The notes beneath the pieces are model-generated. The model searched no databases. It was not told the DNA's origin and saw only the letters and a program-made list of their open reading frames with translations. Below are positions 23,452-34,597 of a stretch of 64,000 nucleotides of DNA, piece after piece (positions within the stretch are counted from its first letter, which is position 1; every line of letters starts with the position of its first letter). Source of the stretch: Gremmenia infestans (taxonomy: Eukaryota; Ascomycota; Leotiomycetes; Helotiales; Hamatocanthoscyphaceae); contig JAFEVB010000002.1 in assembly GCA_032629725.1 (NCBI GenBank), positions 930,001 to 994,000 on the forward strand, in the 5' to 3' direction. Position numbers and translations under genes: made by a program.

Positions 23452-24366
23452 TCAAGGTGCTTTCCGTAGTGAGTTGTAGTGTTCGCCCAAACCAAAACCA
23501 TGGCGATAATAGGCCAGCCAGATCTTTTCTGGGTCCTTCGAGCCCGTCAACCCGGGTTCTATATTTTGGGCCCCTCCATTTTGTAAGACGCATATTTCCA
23601 CGTTGTATGTCTTGGCCAGAGCGAGTAGTTCTAGGTGCCCGCCCCATTCTGCTGTATCCCTAATCTTTTCCACGTATTTATCCAGAGGCTCGTCCAACCA
23701 AGCTACAAAATCGTCAGGATGTCCCTCGATATATTTCGCAGCTGCCTTTCTCACGGCCTTATATCGTTGGTCCTCTTTCAGCTCTGCGTCTGAACCCGCC
23801 CCGAGAGGAATTCCCATTTGTGAGAGTTGGTCCGCGACTGCTGAAAACAAACAATGACCATCAGGTCGAATGACCTTTTCCGCTAGCCCCTGGATCTTGA
23901 ACTGCTTCAGCATTATATCTCGCTCCATAGCCTTGGGGTCTGGCTGGTTCGCAGCCTCTTTCTTGGCCTCCTCTACGACCGCGTCTTGTTCTGCCGCTCG
24001 TCGTGCAAGTCGTTCCTTTTGTCGATTGCGCTTTCGAGGCTGGCCATTCTCGGAGGTGGTAGGCTCGGAAATTGTGGTAGTCTCGAGACTTTGAGTAACG
24101 CCCTTGACATCGCCCTTGACATCGCCCTTGACATCTGTGGGCTCGTCGTCGATGGGGACTTCGTTGTCTTCAGGTACAGGGTCACCACCAAGAACAAGGA
24201 TCTCCTGCTCTTGCCTTTCCTTCAATTGTCGTTCCAATCCCTCACACTCGGTATTGACCCCTCTTCTATTCTTCTTGGTTGCGCCTTTCTTCTTTTGTGT
24301 TAAGCGCGATTGAAGGTCCTTTTGCTCCTTGCGATGGCGGCTCTGCATCGCTTCGAAGGATTCCAT
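23452..24366 (-). CDS. OTU-domain cysteine protease (OTU2/OTUD6-like deubiquitinase)
   Basis: Predicted deubiquitinating enzyme of the OTUD6B/yeast Otu2 group, which acts on ubiquitinated ribosomal and translation proteins. Single exon, 304 residues, the family's usual length. The N-terminal half is highly charged and coiled-coil-like, starting with the family signature RHRKEQKDLQSRLTQKKK. A tandem GDVK repeat (about residues 78-89) is encoded by three copies of a 12-base unit at about 24,099-24,135. The catalytic site is PDGHCLF with Cys172 and a preceding Asp169; the catalytic His is about residue 296 in GEHYNSL. AEWGGHLEL and NVEICVL are also conserved in OTU folds. The start is fixed by the conserved N-terminus. 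It converges on the methyltransferase pseudogene. Confidence 0.93.
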   Translation of the reverse strand: MESFEAMQSRHRKEQKDLQSRLTQKKKGATKKNRRGVNTECEGLERQLKERQEQEILVLGGDPVPEDNEVPIDDEPTDVKGDVKGDVKGVTQSLETTTISEPTTSENGQPRKRNRQKERLARRAAEQDAVVEEAKKEAANQPDPKAMERDIMLKQFKIQGLAEKVIRPDGHCLFSAVADQLSQMGIPLGAGSDAELKEDQRYKAVRKAAAKYIEGHPDDFVAWLDEPLDKYVEKIRDTAEWGGHLELLALAKTYNVEICVLQNGGAQNIEPGLTGSKDPEKIWLAYYRHGFGLGEHYNSLRKAP

Positions 24367-25157
24367 CTTGAGACTTCTTGCTCGGCAGACATGTAGGTAG
24401 GCAGGTAAGCAGGCCTGAGCCTCGAGCCGTAAGTTAAAATGTGTTCTCAGGCGATATTCGCTTGTTTGGAGGGGTAGATGGAGGGGTTGCGTTGTGTTGT
24501 CTCATTTACTTTTTCTATCCAAGCCAAGCCCAGCCAGGTTTAGGTAAGTTTGCTCTCCCTGCAAACAAGACGGTTCGGTACGCACTGCACACGCCCTGCG
24601 TGCGCAGAGTGAAAGACAACAAGAACAAGTACAAGTACTTTGTAAATAATAATGAGCGTGCCGTGCCGAGTAGCCGACTCAATGTACTTACTACATGTTA
24701 CGTTGACTTTATTCCCGCCGCCACGCATTCTGACTCTGACTTTGACCGACTCTGACCGGACCGAACGAACATGGCAAAGATGGGAGGAAGTTCTCCATTC
24801 GCCAACAATCATCCTGTATGCAGATGGAGACGCACTATCTCCCGATCCCTGGGCGGTTATTCCCTTGCGCTTGCCTTGCTCAACGGCTTCTGCATCTTTG
24901 CATCTATATATATATATATTACTTAGTTGAACATGCTCCTCAGCTTCAACTCACAATCCTTTTTCTCTTGGTATTCCACCAGTCACCAGGAACTATTTGC
25001 TTGTTACCTACCTACTTACAATTATCATCTCTTCTCATTCTTCTTCTCAGACCCGCACCTGTAGAAGTATATAACTACACATCCTTCTTCTGGGAACCCC
25101 TCTTACCCCACCTTCCTGATACCGCCCACAAACTCTTTCCTATAAGTGCCATTTAAA
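24367..25157. promoter_or_regulatory. Divergent intergenic region: OTU gene and MFS transporter promoters
   Basis: No gene. A TATATATATATATATT run at about 24,904-24,920 lies ~240 bases before the transporter ATG and could act as its TATA region. The last ~200 bases before 25,158 are CT-rich leader sequence. GTAC words and TCTGACTCTGAC repeats occur near 24,600-24,760. Confidence 0.5.
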
Positions 25158-27069
25158 ATGAGACTCGATATCGAGACAGACGACATTGAAAGCAGTCGAC
25201 CAATTCCCCAAGACTTTGACGGCCCCATTGAACACCCAGGTGTATCAACCTTACGAGATGATGAGTTCAAGAATGAAAAGACCTCAGATGAGACATCTAT
25301 TCACTCTCAATCTACAAACGTCGTAGAGCCCGCTCCAGATGGGTCAGAAGCTCTGTCTGGTGCACTGTCGATAGTTCCTCGGTCTAGAAGGCGGGGATTG
25401 CTTGGGCGATTTGCATGTATAATACCCGAGGTTGAGAGGCCTTATGAATATAAGAATAGTACGAAATGGTTCATCACCTTTATTATTGCTCTTGCAGCTG
25501 CTGCAGCTCCAATGGGGACTGCCATATTCCTTCGTATGTGGACCCTCTTCAAATATCAGAACGGTCAAGTGGTTGCTGACAATTTTGATAGCTGCGCTTC
25601 CTCAGTTGGCAACGGACTTGAATACTACGCCAACCATCACAAATCTCTCAGTAGCTATGTATATGCTAGCCATGTCAATATTCCCTCTTTGGTGGTCTTC
25701 CTTCTCCGAGACACTAGGTCGCAGAACTATATACCTGGTTTCATTTGCGCTATTTACCCTGTGGAATATTGTCTCCGCCATCTCTACATCCATCGGCATG
25801 CTTATTATCATGCGAGTTCTCGGAGGAGGGGCAGCAGCCTCAGTACAAGCAGTAGGAGCTGGCACGATTGCTGACATCTGGGAGGTCAGAGAACGAGGTA
25901 GAGCCATGGTATTTATTACTGGAATATATAAAGTGCTCGCTAATCGTGGAAGGGTATTTTTTATTTAGGACCCTTATTGGGACCACTGCTTGCACCAATC
26001 ATCGGCGGTGCCCTGGCGCAGGCCTGGGGCTGGCGTTCGACCCAATGGTTCCAAGTAATCTATGGAGGTTTATTATTCATTACATTAACGTTCTGTCTCC
26101 CCGAGACCCTTGATGTGCGACGTCTTCCTCTGAAAGCCCTTGCCGCCACTCCACCCACCGATGAAAAATCCAGAGGAACGTTGACTCGAACCTCGACACG
26201 ACAATCGATCCATCTGAAGACCAAGAGAGTGGCCAAAATTTTCAAGCGCTGTATCATCGACCCCCTCAGCGTCTTGGCATATCTGCGTTTCCCCGCCGTT
26301 TTGATTACCGTCTACCTTGCATCCATAGCTTTTGGCTCATTATACGTCCTTAATATATCCATACAGCAGACCTTCTCTGAGCCTCCTTACGGCTTCTCCG
26401 TCATTATCCTTGGCCTTCTTTACATACCCAACTCTCTTGGCTACGTCCTCGCGTCTGTATTGGGCGGAAGATGGACGGACCATATCATGCACCGAGAGGC
26501 TAAAGCGGCTGGTAGGTTCGATGAGGCTGGAAAACTTATCTTTATTCCCGAAGATCGCATGGGAGAAAATGTTTGGCTTGCTGCCGTCATATTCCCAGGG
26601 GCGCTTTTATGGTATGGCTGGACGGCGGATAAGGGCATTATAGTAACTAACCATTCTCTTTGCTTCTACCCCTTGACTTTGCGGTGGATTCCAGAAGACT
26701 GTTTCATCTTTTCGGCTCTTGTTCTGTCCTGGAAACCCAAGTATTAATTCGTTGCAGTGGATTGTACCAATGATTGCCAATTTCTTTTTTGGCATAGGCA
26801 GCATGATTATTTTTGGGACCGTCACGACCATGTTGACGGAGCTCATGCCTCGCAAATCCAGCAGTGGTGTTGCAGTGAATAACTTTGTCAGAAACATATT
26901 CTCTTGCGTAGGAGGAATCGTCGCAAGCCCCATTATAAGTGCAATTGGAGATGGGTGGGTGTTCACTATCTTGGCGATCGTCTGCTGGATAAGTTCATTT
27001 GCGGTGGTGTGGGCGATGAGACGTTTCGGACCGCAGTGGCGAGTCTCAATGGAAGCTCGTCTCAGATAA
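25158..27069 (+). CDS. MFS drug:H+ antiporter (DHA1, QDR-like)
   Basis: Twelve-helix plasma-membrane exporter of the major facilitator superfamily, similar to yeast Qdr/Dtr transporters; substrates likely small toxic compounds or polyamines, not determinable here. Four exons: 25158-25533, 25592-25908, 25953-26642 and 26758-27069, giving 564 residues. The soluble acidic N-terminus (~100 residues) is followed by the first helix (WFITFIIALAAAAAP). The motif-A region is SETLGRR. The DHA1 motif C region GIFYLGPLLGPLLAPIIGG appears only when the 44-base intron at 25909-25952 is removed. A long cytosolic loop (~300-345) separates the halves. The third intron (115 bases) is the least certain: removing it joins WTADKGII to WIVPMIANF as in relatives. 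The stop overlaps the 3' end of the convergent regulator gene by eight bases. Confidence 0.9.
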
Positions 27070-29120
27070 AGTTGGGGATGTCACTTGGGATATCGAACTG
27101 AGTAGCTGGTTCCTGGAAGGACGATCCTTGAGACATCATATTAGATGATATACTCCGCCACCCCCTTTTCTCGGTGTCACCGAACTCGATAGGGGAGGCG
27201 ATGGTGGGAAATCTCGAGTCCGGATTGGTGGTCCACGCCGTACTGTCAATTTCAACAGTAAAATTCGACGCCAACATCCTCGCCTCTGTCGCGATCTCCG
27301 TTGCTGAGCCTTCATGGAACTCGAGCTTTTGCTTCAAAATCTTAGCGTTATCTTTAGACCATTCTAGCGAGCGATCACTGTTCGGGGTGGACCCCACGAG
27401 CGCTTTCCAAGCTTCACCAACTTGAAAATCGGGAGAAAATTGCTTCAGCAATCCTTTCACAACCAGAGAAGGTGACCATTGCCAAACACTAACGTTTTGC
27501 TTTTCATAGTGCTCAGCAATATGGTTAATTCGGCCTATTCTTCTCGTCAGCTGCAAGACACAGAACTGGAAGCAAGAGAAAGACATCAAAGAGCCGGCAA
27601 GGTAGCCAGTACAGTGACAAGAGAGGTGATGAATAGAAGAATCAAGATATCCGAGTACATACCATCCCACGTGAACGAGCAAGCTCCACAGAAGCCACAT
27701 CCCCAGGCCCTTTTCTTTTTCGTCGGGTCCCTATGCCACGATTCCCATCCTCTCGAGTCTTTTGACAACGCATGCACTTGTTGTAAATGCTGCCTCAATT
27801 TGTCCTTCCTTAGCCACGTCCGACTGCCATGCGGTTTATTGGTACATTCATGGAACCTATGCTTCTTTTTCAGGTGTTGGGCCATGTCAATGCGACTCGT
27901 CTTGAAGCATTCGCAGAAAACACAAGTCCATCCCGTTGCTGACTGAACGGCTATAAGCCAGAAGCGCAGAGTCAGTATTGCCTGGTGTAGTAGGGTTTAG
28001 GAACTGGAGCACTGTTCCACAGGAGTTGAGATAATATTTCAGAAGTAGTCAACTTTTGAAAATACTCCAATCAAGAGGTATTCGAAGTAGGAAATTTCCT
28101 TCTAGAAGGTTACTTACCTGGATCCCCGAGCATACATGTCCAGAACCTTTGTGGGTCGTGAGAGTGTTCGTGGCGTTCGAAATCCGATTTCCGAGAAATT
28201 TGAGTTTGGCATACCGTGCAGTGGTAAATCCCTTGACCTTTTGAGGATTTTGGAGGAACCGGCGGTCCATTTTTCTCGTTACCACGATCCTTCGGGTAGG
28301 TTATCATATGCTGGTGGAACGGCGATGCTTCTTCTAGTATTGTTTGGCTCATTGAAAATCCCGAGCTCGACAAAGCCTTCCCTTTCGATAATCTGATAGG
28401 ACTAACAGTTTGAGCTACATGCGTCTCGAAGTCCTCAATTGTAGAGTCGTCTAAGCAAGGGTCGTAGACAGAGGCTAGTGTTGATGCCGTGTCCCAAGTT
28501 CGTAAAGATGAGCCGAAAGAAGACCTGTCGATGCTGCCGTGACTCTGATGACCTGGCGGCGAAAGCAAGGGACATGACTCAAGGGATGACGCGGAAGATC
28601 TGAAGACACCCCTCTGATAGCAATCAATCGGAGACCACGGGTTTGATTGTACGCTGCCTTCAACAGGAATCGTGAATAGTGTGTTATCCTCAATGGTGAC
28701 ACCTCCGCCGTCAGGAGACCAAGCTTGCGTCGCAATGGCTGACGATTTGAAATTGACATTCATATCAATACCATACGGAAAATGACCGGGATATAATTGG
28801 GCGCCTTGGGTATTTTGATCAGGAGCATCAAGCTCCATGAATTCAAGCTGGGCAGAAGGAGCACTTGGAGGATGTGATTGACCTATTTGATGTGAATTCT
28901 CCTCATTATCTGCGTCGCATTATTAACAAGGCTTTGAGTAGCTTGGGGAGTCCTTACTCTCGGACGTTTGTAGATTCTCCCACCACTGGTCAATTTGCTC
29001 ACCACTCAATCCTTGAGCAAGACCGAGAAAAGCTTTCACCTTCTTCCCGGGACGGCGCCGTCCATTCGTGGAGGCCCAACAGCGCAGCACCCGTTCCTGG
29101 TCCTCATTTACATTCTCCAT
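27062..29120 (-). CDS. Homeodomain-like / C2H2 zinc-finger transcription factor
   Basis: Predicted nuclear DNA-binding regulator. Four exons on the - strand: 29120-28958, 28909-28118, 27950-27663 and 27534-27062, giving 571 residues with consistent phases. Residues ~8-52 resemble a degenerate homeodomain (LGLAQGLSGEQIDQWWENL). A Ser/Pro-rich linker follows. C2H2-type modules lie at about 283-305 (YHCTVCQTQISRKSDFERHE), 323-347 (WTCVFCECF...HLKKKH) and 400-425 (GCGFCGACSFTWDG...H), with a KDKLRQHLQQVH segment between. This architecture recurs in uncharacterised Pezizomycotina proteins. The first exon joins through GTAAGG...CGCAG and an in-frame TAG lies just upstream of ATG 29120, supporting that start; 28838 is an alternative start without the homeodomain part. 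The last 150 residues show no known domain. Tail-to-tail overlap with the MFS gene suggests but does not prove joint control. Confidence 0.82.
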
Positions 29121-30304
29121 TGACGCGAACCGTGCTCCGTATGGCTACGAAGGCTTTGGCAATAAAGGCTGGTGCAATCAACGGTTCAATGAACCAAACG
29201 AGTGACGAGGAAATTTAAGAGAAGCAAACCGCTGTGTGTAAACGAGTGTGGGGAGACAATCATCAGAATCACTGTGATATCACTGATTCTATACACCACG
29301 CTTATGTAGTGTAACTGCCCCAATGGGTTTATTTCTGTCGGGGCAAATCAAGAGGGCGTGGATGGCTGGTTTCAGGCATTTCGCCCTCTTATTCACGGAC
29401 CCGTATAACGTGCAGGCTAGAGAAACCATCCAATGCTGGTTTGTACTGTAGCGTTAAAGGCAACAATAGAGTCGTCCCGCCCGCATGTTTAGTTTCGGCC
29501 ATCGGAGGGGTGTCTTGACTTGAAACGTAGATTGTGCCACAACTGCTTAGAGGCAACTGATGAGCCTCATGAACACTCAATTGCCTGATTTGATTCGCCC
29601 TTTTTTCGAAACAAGACGGGCATGACGTTTAGTTTTCCGAAAGCCCAACGGGGCAATAATAAACTATGGCTTCTTCCCCTTCTGCAGATGCTCTGATATC
29701 CACGTATACTAACAAGCTTTGAGGTAACGAAGTACTGTTTTTATTTGTCGCCAGCGCACTTATCTTGGCGACAAATCATTTGTTTGGCAGATTCAAAGAG
29801 AGACGACGATCTTGAAAGGTATGTCTGGAAGGTGGCATCTGCATTGGGTGGAAAGTCTAGAATACAGGTCTGAAGATAGCTTACGCTCCTTGGTTGAAGG
29901 TTGCGGCATTGAAGCCCCACTCTCGCGCCCTTTGCTTTGAAAAGGGGTTCCTGACTGCACTCGCTGTGCCAGATAAACCGCGGGACAGGGAAGGCAGAAA
30001 ACATACGTATCCATCTACATCTAGTAGTGACGATTGGAAGACTCTTATAGTAATTCTAAGAAATAGTAAGAGGAGTGAGTATGTTTTTGTTCTTAAGAAA
30101 GGAGAAAGATGAAAGAAATAATGCTGGGGGTGCAGTGGGGTGGGTGGAATGCCGAGGTTTACTCGCTAAACGAGACGAGGTAGGCCTAGCCTAGGCCCCA
30201 ATCTTAGCCAAGAACCTCCACTCGGCCAATTCCACATTCAATTAACTTTGGAAATGCTAGATAATTACCAGAATAGACAAATAATCTTCAACAAATCACA
30301 ACAA
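29121..30304. other. Intergenic region upstream of the zinc-finger gene
   Basis: No gene is supported. Likely contains the promoter of the - strand regulator. Open frames such as 29,741-30,004 (-) have no recognisable features. Confidence 0.45.
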
Positions 30305-30405
30305 GGACAGATGGCCGAGTTGGTTATGGCGCCAGGTTAAGGTTACTACTTAACATTGCTTCCTGGTCACTTTATGTGGCGAGGGTTCGAATCCCTCTCT
30401 GTTCA
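30305..30405 (+). tRNA. tRNA-Leu(AAG) with intron
   Basis: Reads as a complete class II tRNA. The acceptor stem GGACAGA pairs with TCTGTTC, with discriminator A at 30405. The D-arm is GCC...GGC. The anticodon stem CCAGG/CCTGG flanks loop TTAAG, giving anticodon AAG (Leu, CUU codons). An intron of about 18 bases follows position 37 (TTACTACTTAACATTGC region). The long variable arm CAC-TTTAT-GTG is typical of Leu tRNAs, and the T-arm is GAGGG-TTCGAAT-CCCTC. Internal A and B boxes (TGGCCGAGTTGG, GGTTCGAATCC) are intact. A T6 run from 30406 and further T runs serve as Pol III terminators. Confidence 0.95.
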
Positions 30406-30445
30406 TTTTTTGTGCTTTTTTTTTGTCCACTTTTCAATTTTTTTT
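30406..30445 (+). terminator. Pol III T-run terminators after tRNA-Leu
   Basis: T6 directly after the discriminator base, then T-runs at about 30,416-30,424 and 30,440-30,448. Confidence 0.75.
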
Positions 30446-31194
30446 TCTTTTGCTGTATTGTATGTCGTTTCGCGCAAGAGGCTCCTGAGACAAACACCAC
30501 TATAACATCTCTACGCCAATTAGATCCTTCTATTTCGCTTGTCTTTTGTATTTCGTGTCCTTTTTATAGAACATATCTGTTCTTAGGCGGAACCCTTTTT
30601 TTTTACTTTGTTTTTTTTGGGGAATATTCCAGGCATTCTACCTGCGAGTAATTTCCCGTAGGCAAAGGCAATCGTAATCTTTTTTTAATTCAACGAAGAC
30701 TCCATAACAAGGAAAGTCTGTGGCAGCTCCCCACTTCAATAGAGGTAGAGAGGCTAGTCCACATCTAGTTGAGTCGTCGCTCAAATTTTGTTCTGCTGGT
30801 TGCTGGTATTCTTAAGGCTGCAATTCGTATTCAGTCCTAGTCACCCGGAAGAGCCAGTCAGCTTGCAACTACCGGTAATTCTGAAGGGAAACCTTCTCTC
30901 CGAATAATCAAAATGAGTAGTTACCCTGCTCCAGAAATGGGACCGCGTACATCGCATATTTTTGCGTTATACGCGAAACTGACCATGTCGGCGGTAGGTC
31001 ATATATTGTCTTACTTTGCACAAGCGTCGTACATAAGAAAAGACGAACGCGCCGGAAAAATTCAGCTCAGATGGTATCGGTAGAAGAAGAAAGCTAAATC
31101 TCAACTTCAAGACGACTCTCAGGCTAACCTGAAGATAATCGGAGCTTCAAATTTGAGGAACTTCTTCATCTAGATTATACATATATGTGCTGTT
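30446..31194. other. Intergenic between tRNA-Leu and the acyl-CoA synthetase gene
   Basis: T-rich stretches to about 30,690 and otherwise plain sequence. The last part is the 3' flank of the - strand ligase. No gene is seen. Confidence 0.45.
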
Positions 31195-33618
31195 TCACAG
31201 TTTTGCTCTAGCCTCCGTTGCCTTATGCAAATCACCCCCTTTCTCTTCGAAATATTGGGTAATCTTTTCCCTCGCCACCTCAACCACACTCGCGTCTTCT
31301 ACCGTGGCAGGGACTTGAACCTTCTTATCGAACTCGCCATGCACGGCATTCTCAACCAACTCCCTCAAGACTCTTCGCAAGGTCTTCCCCGAGCGCGTCT
31401 TGGGAATCATACCCTTGCCTTGAATCATGCCTCCAAGGGAAGCTATTGCACCAATCTGAGTACGGACAAGTTTTTGGACTTCGCCGAGGACCTGGTCAGA
31501 GGGAATTGCAGAGGAAGGATGATCGGCGGTAGACAGAGTCACAAATGCAAAGGGGAGGTGACCTTTCAACGAGTCTGGAATGCCAACAACGCAGCATTCG
31601 GCGATGGTCGGGTGAGATGAAATAGCTTGTTCAATGGAGCCTATATTTGTCAGCGCAATAGTCATACGTCAATCCACGTACTCACCGGTACTGAATCTGT
31701 GAGCGGCGACGTTGATAATGTCGTCTGACCGAGACATAACGTGAATGTATCCGTCTTTATCAATCTGCCCAAACGAATTAGCATACTAAAAACCCAAGTG
31801 CAGGGAGAGGGCTAAGAAGCCTAGGGGTTGCCTCGGGAGCCGTCATATGCGCTCTTAAGATAGCTCCTGGCTCCTAGCTCCTCACCTACTATTGAGGAAA
31901 ATATGTTTTCGTATGAGAATGAGCCTACCATTCCTGCGTCTCCAGTATCAATCCACCGTCCTTCAAATCGTTTTAGATACCCCTTGTAAAATCTCTCTTC
32001 GTCTTCCCAAAGTGTGCGGAAGCCTGTAGGCGCCAACGGTATTCCCAGAACGATATTGCCCATATTACCCCTTCGAACTTCCTCTCCAGTATCGTCTACT
32101 ACCCTGACATCGAAGCCTGGCATAGCTTTCCCCGCACTTCCTGGTTTGATAGCTAAAGGTTGCACACTTCTGTCCTTGGTCTTCCGATCTTTCCCGGCGT
32201 GAGGAACCAACGCAATTCCAGAGATTGGCGACCCGGACTCTGAACTCCACCAGTTGTCGATTACACTCGCTCCGGGTGAGCCATACTTTTTGAGCAGTTC
32301 TTGATACATCGTTACAATACTTGGTTCGGATCTCTCGCCAGCCAGGAAAAGTGCCCGGAGATGCTTAAGGCCACCTCGTTCACCGATTGCCTTAAACATC
32401 TTATTTTCGGGGTCATCGCGTCGAATTGCTCGCAGAGCCGTTGGTGCCGTGGATAATGTGTTGACTTTGTATTCCTCAACAATCCGCCAGAACGCCCCAG
32501 CATTTGGAGTACCCACTGGTTTACCTTCGAAAAGCACTGTCGCAGCCCCAGTGAGTAGAGGTGCGTAAAGAATATAAGAGTGCCCAACTACCCATCCGAT
32601 GTCTGATGCGCAGAACATGACATCTCCAGGTCCATGGATGCCAAAAAGGTAGCTGATTGATAAATGAAGACCTACAGCATGGCCGCCTGCTTCTCGAACG
32701 ACCCCTTTTGGTAGCCCTGTTGTTCCCGAAGTGTAAATAATATAAACACCATCGCTAGATTTGATAGAGACACAATCAGCTTTCACCCCACGTGATTGTG
32801 CATCTTTGTCCAGACTTTGCCAAGCTCTCTCCCCATGTAGCTCGTCAATGTTGTCCCATGTAAGATGCTCTCGCTGCCAGATGATTGTTCTCTTTGGTTT
32901 GTGAGATGAAAGGTTGATAGCTTCAGTGATGAATGGTTTGTATGACATGGGAGGTTTGACCCCGTCAATTCCACATGAGGCGGTGAGTATGGCGACGGGT
33001 TTTGAAGCATCGATACGTTGAGCTAATGACGCGGGCGCGAAGCCTCCGAAGACTACAGCATGAATGGCTCCTAATCGAGAAATGGCAAGAACTCCAATGA
33101 GAGCCGCGGGTATCATGGGCATATATATCAGAACCACGTCGCCTTTCTTTACACCCTGCTCCCTCAAAACACCAGCGAAGGTCTCGACTTCGGAAAGCAA
33201 TTGGTTGTACGTATACTTCCGTTTCGTCTTCGTGACCGGGCTGTCCCAGATAATCGCGGTCTGGTCTCCGTTTCCTGCATGAACATGTCTATCTACACAG
33301 TTATAGCAGGTTGAAATTTCGCCACCCGGAAACCACTACAACAAATTAGTACCTTATTTTCTATAGAGAGCAAGAGCTGTGAAGATTAAACGCTCTTCGG
33401 GAGCCCCAACATTGCAAATTTAGAGAAGAGGAACAAAGAAAGTAGTTACTTACTTCCCAGTGATCGTGATTGACGCCAGACTTCAAGGGTTTCTTGAATT
33501 TCGAAAGGGTGGAGGTGGGCTTCTTGTGCCAGTGGAGATGGGAAGCTTGTTCAGCCCAAAATGTCTCAGGATCGGTGAGGGAATGATGTTGGACTTCGTC
33601 TTGAGGATGGGAAGGCAT
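31195..33618 (-). CDS. Short-chain acyl-CoA synthetase (propionyl/acetyl-CoA ligase, ACSS3/PrpE-like)
   Basis: AMP-forming ligase that activates a short carboxylic acid with ATP and CoA through an acyl-adenylate. Four exons on the - strand: 33618-33454, 33335-31929, 31764-31686 and 31640-31195, giving 698 residues, normal for acetyl/propionyl-CoA synthetases. The substrate-binding N-domain starts SLTDPETFWAEQA. The ATP-binding loop YTSGTTGLPKG is at about 256-266. DTGDAG marks the adenylate-forming hinge region, and the C-terminal catalytic Lys is about K636 in RSGKTLRRVL. The 79-base exon 3 encodes the hinge SRSDDIINVAAHRFST. WWSSESGSPI rather than the WWQTETGG of acetyl-CoA synthetases, plus overall likeness, suggests a propionyl-CoA/ACSS3-type enzyme; substrate is inferred. 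No strong targeting presequence is seen. Intron 2 (164 bases) is longer than its neighbours. Confidence 0.92.
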
Positions 33619-34597
33619 ATTGGATTGATCTGAGTTGTCGTTAGAGTCGTCTGCCTGATTATGGAGTGTGCGTACTCTGAGAATGTGGAGGCATAAGTTT
33701 GGTATCGAATTGCAGCCTGTGAGAGCTACCCGCGGCTTTTAAGTCCCAATGGAAATTTAAATGCAGTTCACTGGAATATCAAGACCAAATCGATATCAAT
33801 GCAATGGAAGTGAGAAGAGAAAGGGAAAGGCACGAGCTTAAGAATCGCTCATGACTTTTACCCCGGGTATATAGACATATATCTCGTATTTCGGACCTGA
33901 GGAACGCGATGGAGAATAAGGTTTCTTGAACCGAGTATAACTCGGTAGGGGTAAGAGGAGCTGTATTACCTATCTCTTCAAGTCCGATATAGGAGAGAGA
34001 GAGAAGACATGGGGTACTGTAGGGGAAATAGTGATGTAGTGTTGCTTCCAAAATTGAGAACCCCGCATTACGCTACTGTACTACTGTAAGCTCGGTAACC
34101 TTACATACACCGCTTGTCCGGCCCGACCAACACCCCTACCTATCTATGCATGTATATGACTATATACTACATACCTAGGTACGTATACGTATCCTTACAC
34201 GTGAGATTTATTTGACAACATATAGATGTTGGCTTTTCTAGCACAAGTCCCGATCCGTTACTTTCGCCTCTTTGTTTGTAGCTTTAATTTGCTTTGGAGG
34301 GCAAAGTTAATTCTTGATCGCAAAGAGTATCGAAGCGCCTCCTTGTCTAGACGGTCCAAGTTTGAGAAAGGTTTCTAATCAAATAGGATGCAGAAGTAGT
34401 ACTAAAGACCACCTCACCGAATGCGATACTGTCAGATCTCGTCACGCCACAAAGGGCAAGCACAACCCCTATTGCCGCTTGGCACAAAACCACAGAAACG
34501 TAGAGAATATGGCAGATATACCTGTTGCTCGGCTCAATTGAAGTTGAATTTATAAGCCACATCGACGCCTAAAACCAGACTCCTGATTATATGCCAA
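33619..34597. other. Intergenic between the acyl-CoA synthetase and SHMT genes
   Basis: Promoter of the - strand synthetase on the left and 3' flank of SHMT on the right. TACGTATACGTAT-type words occur around 34,160-34,190. No gene is supported. Confidence 0.45.

Noticed and set aside
23102..23647. 181-codon - strand frame between the pseudogene and the OTU gene
   Set aside because: Runs antisense to the pseudogene's conserved C-terminus and overlaps the OTU 3' end; no protein features.
26643..26757. Extra coding exon inside the third MFS intron
   Set aside because: The frame reads through a stop (AAGTATTAA) and relatives join the flanking helices directly.
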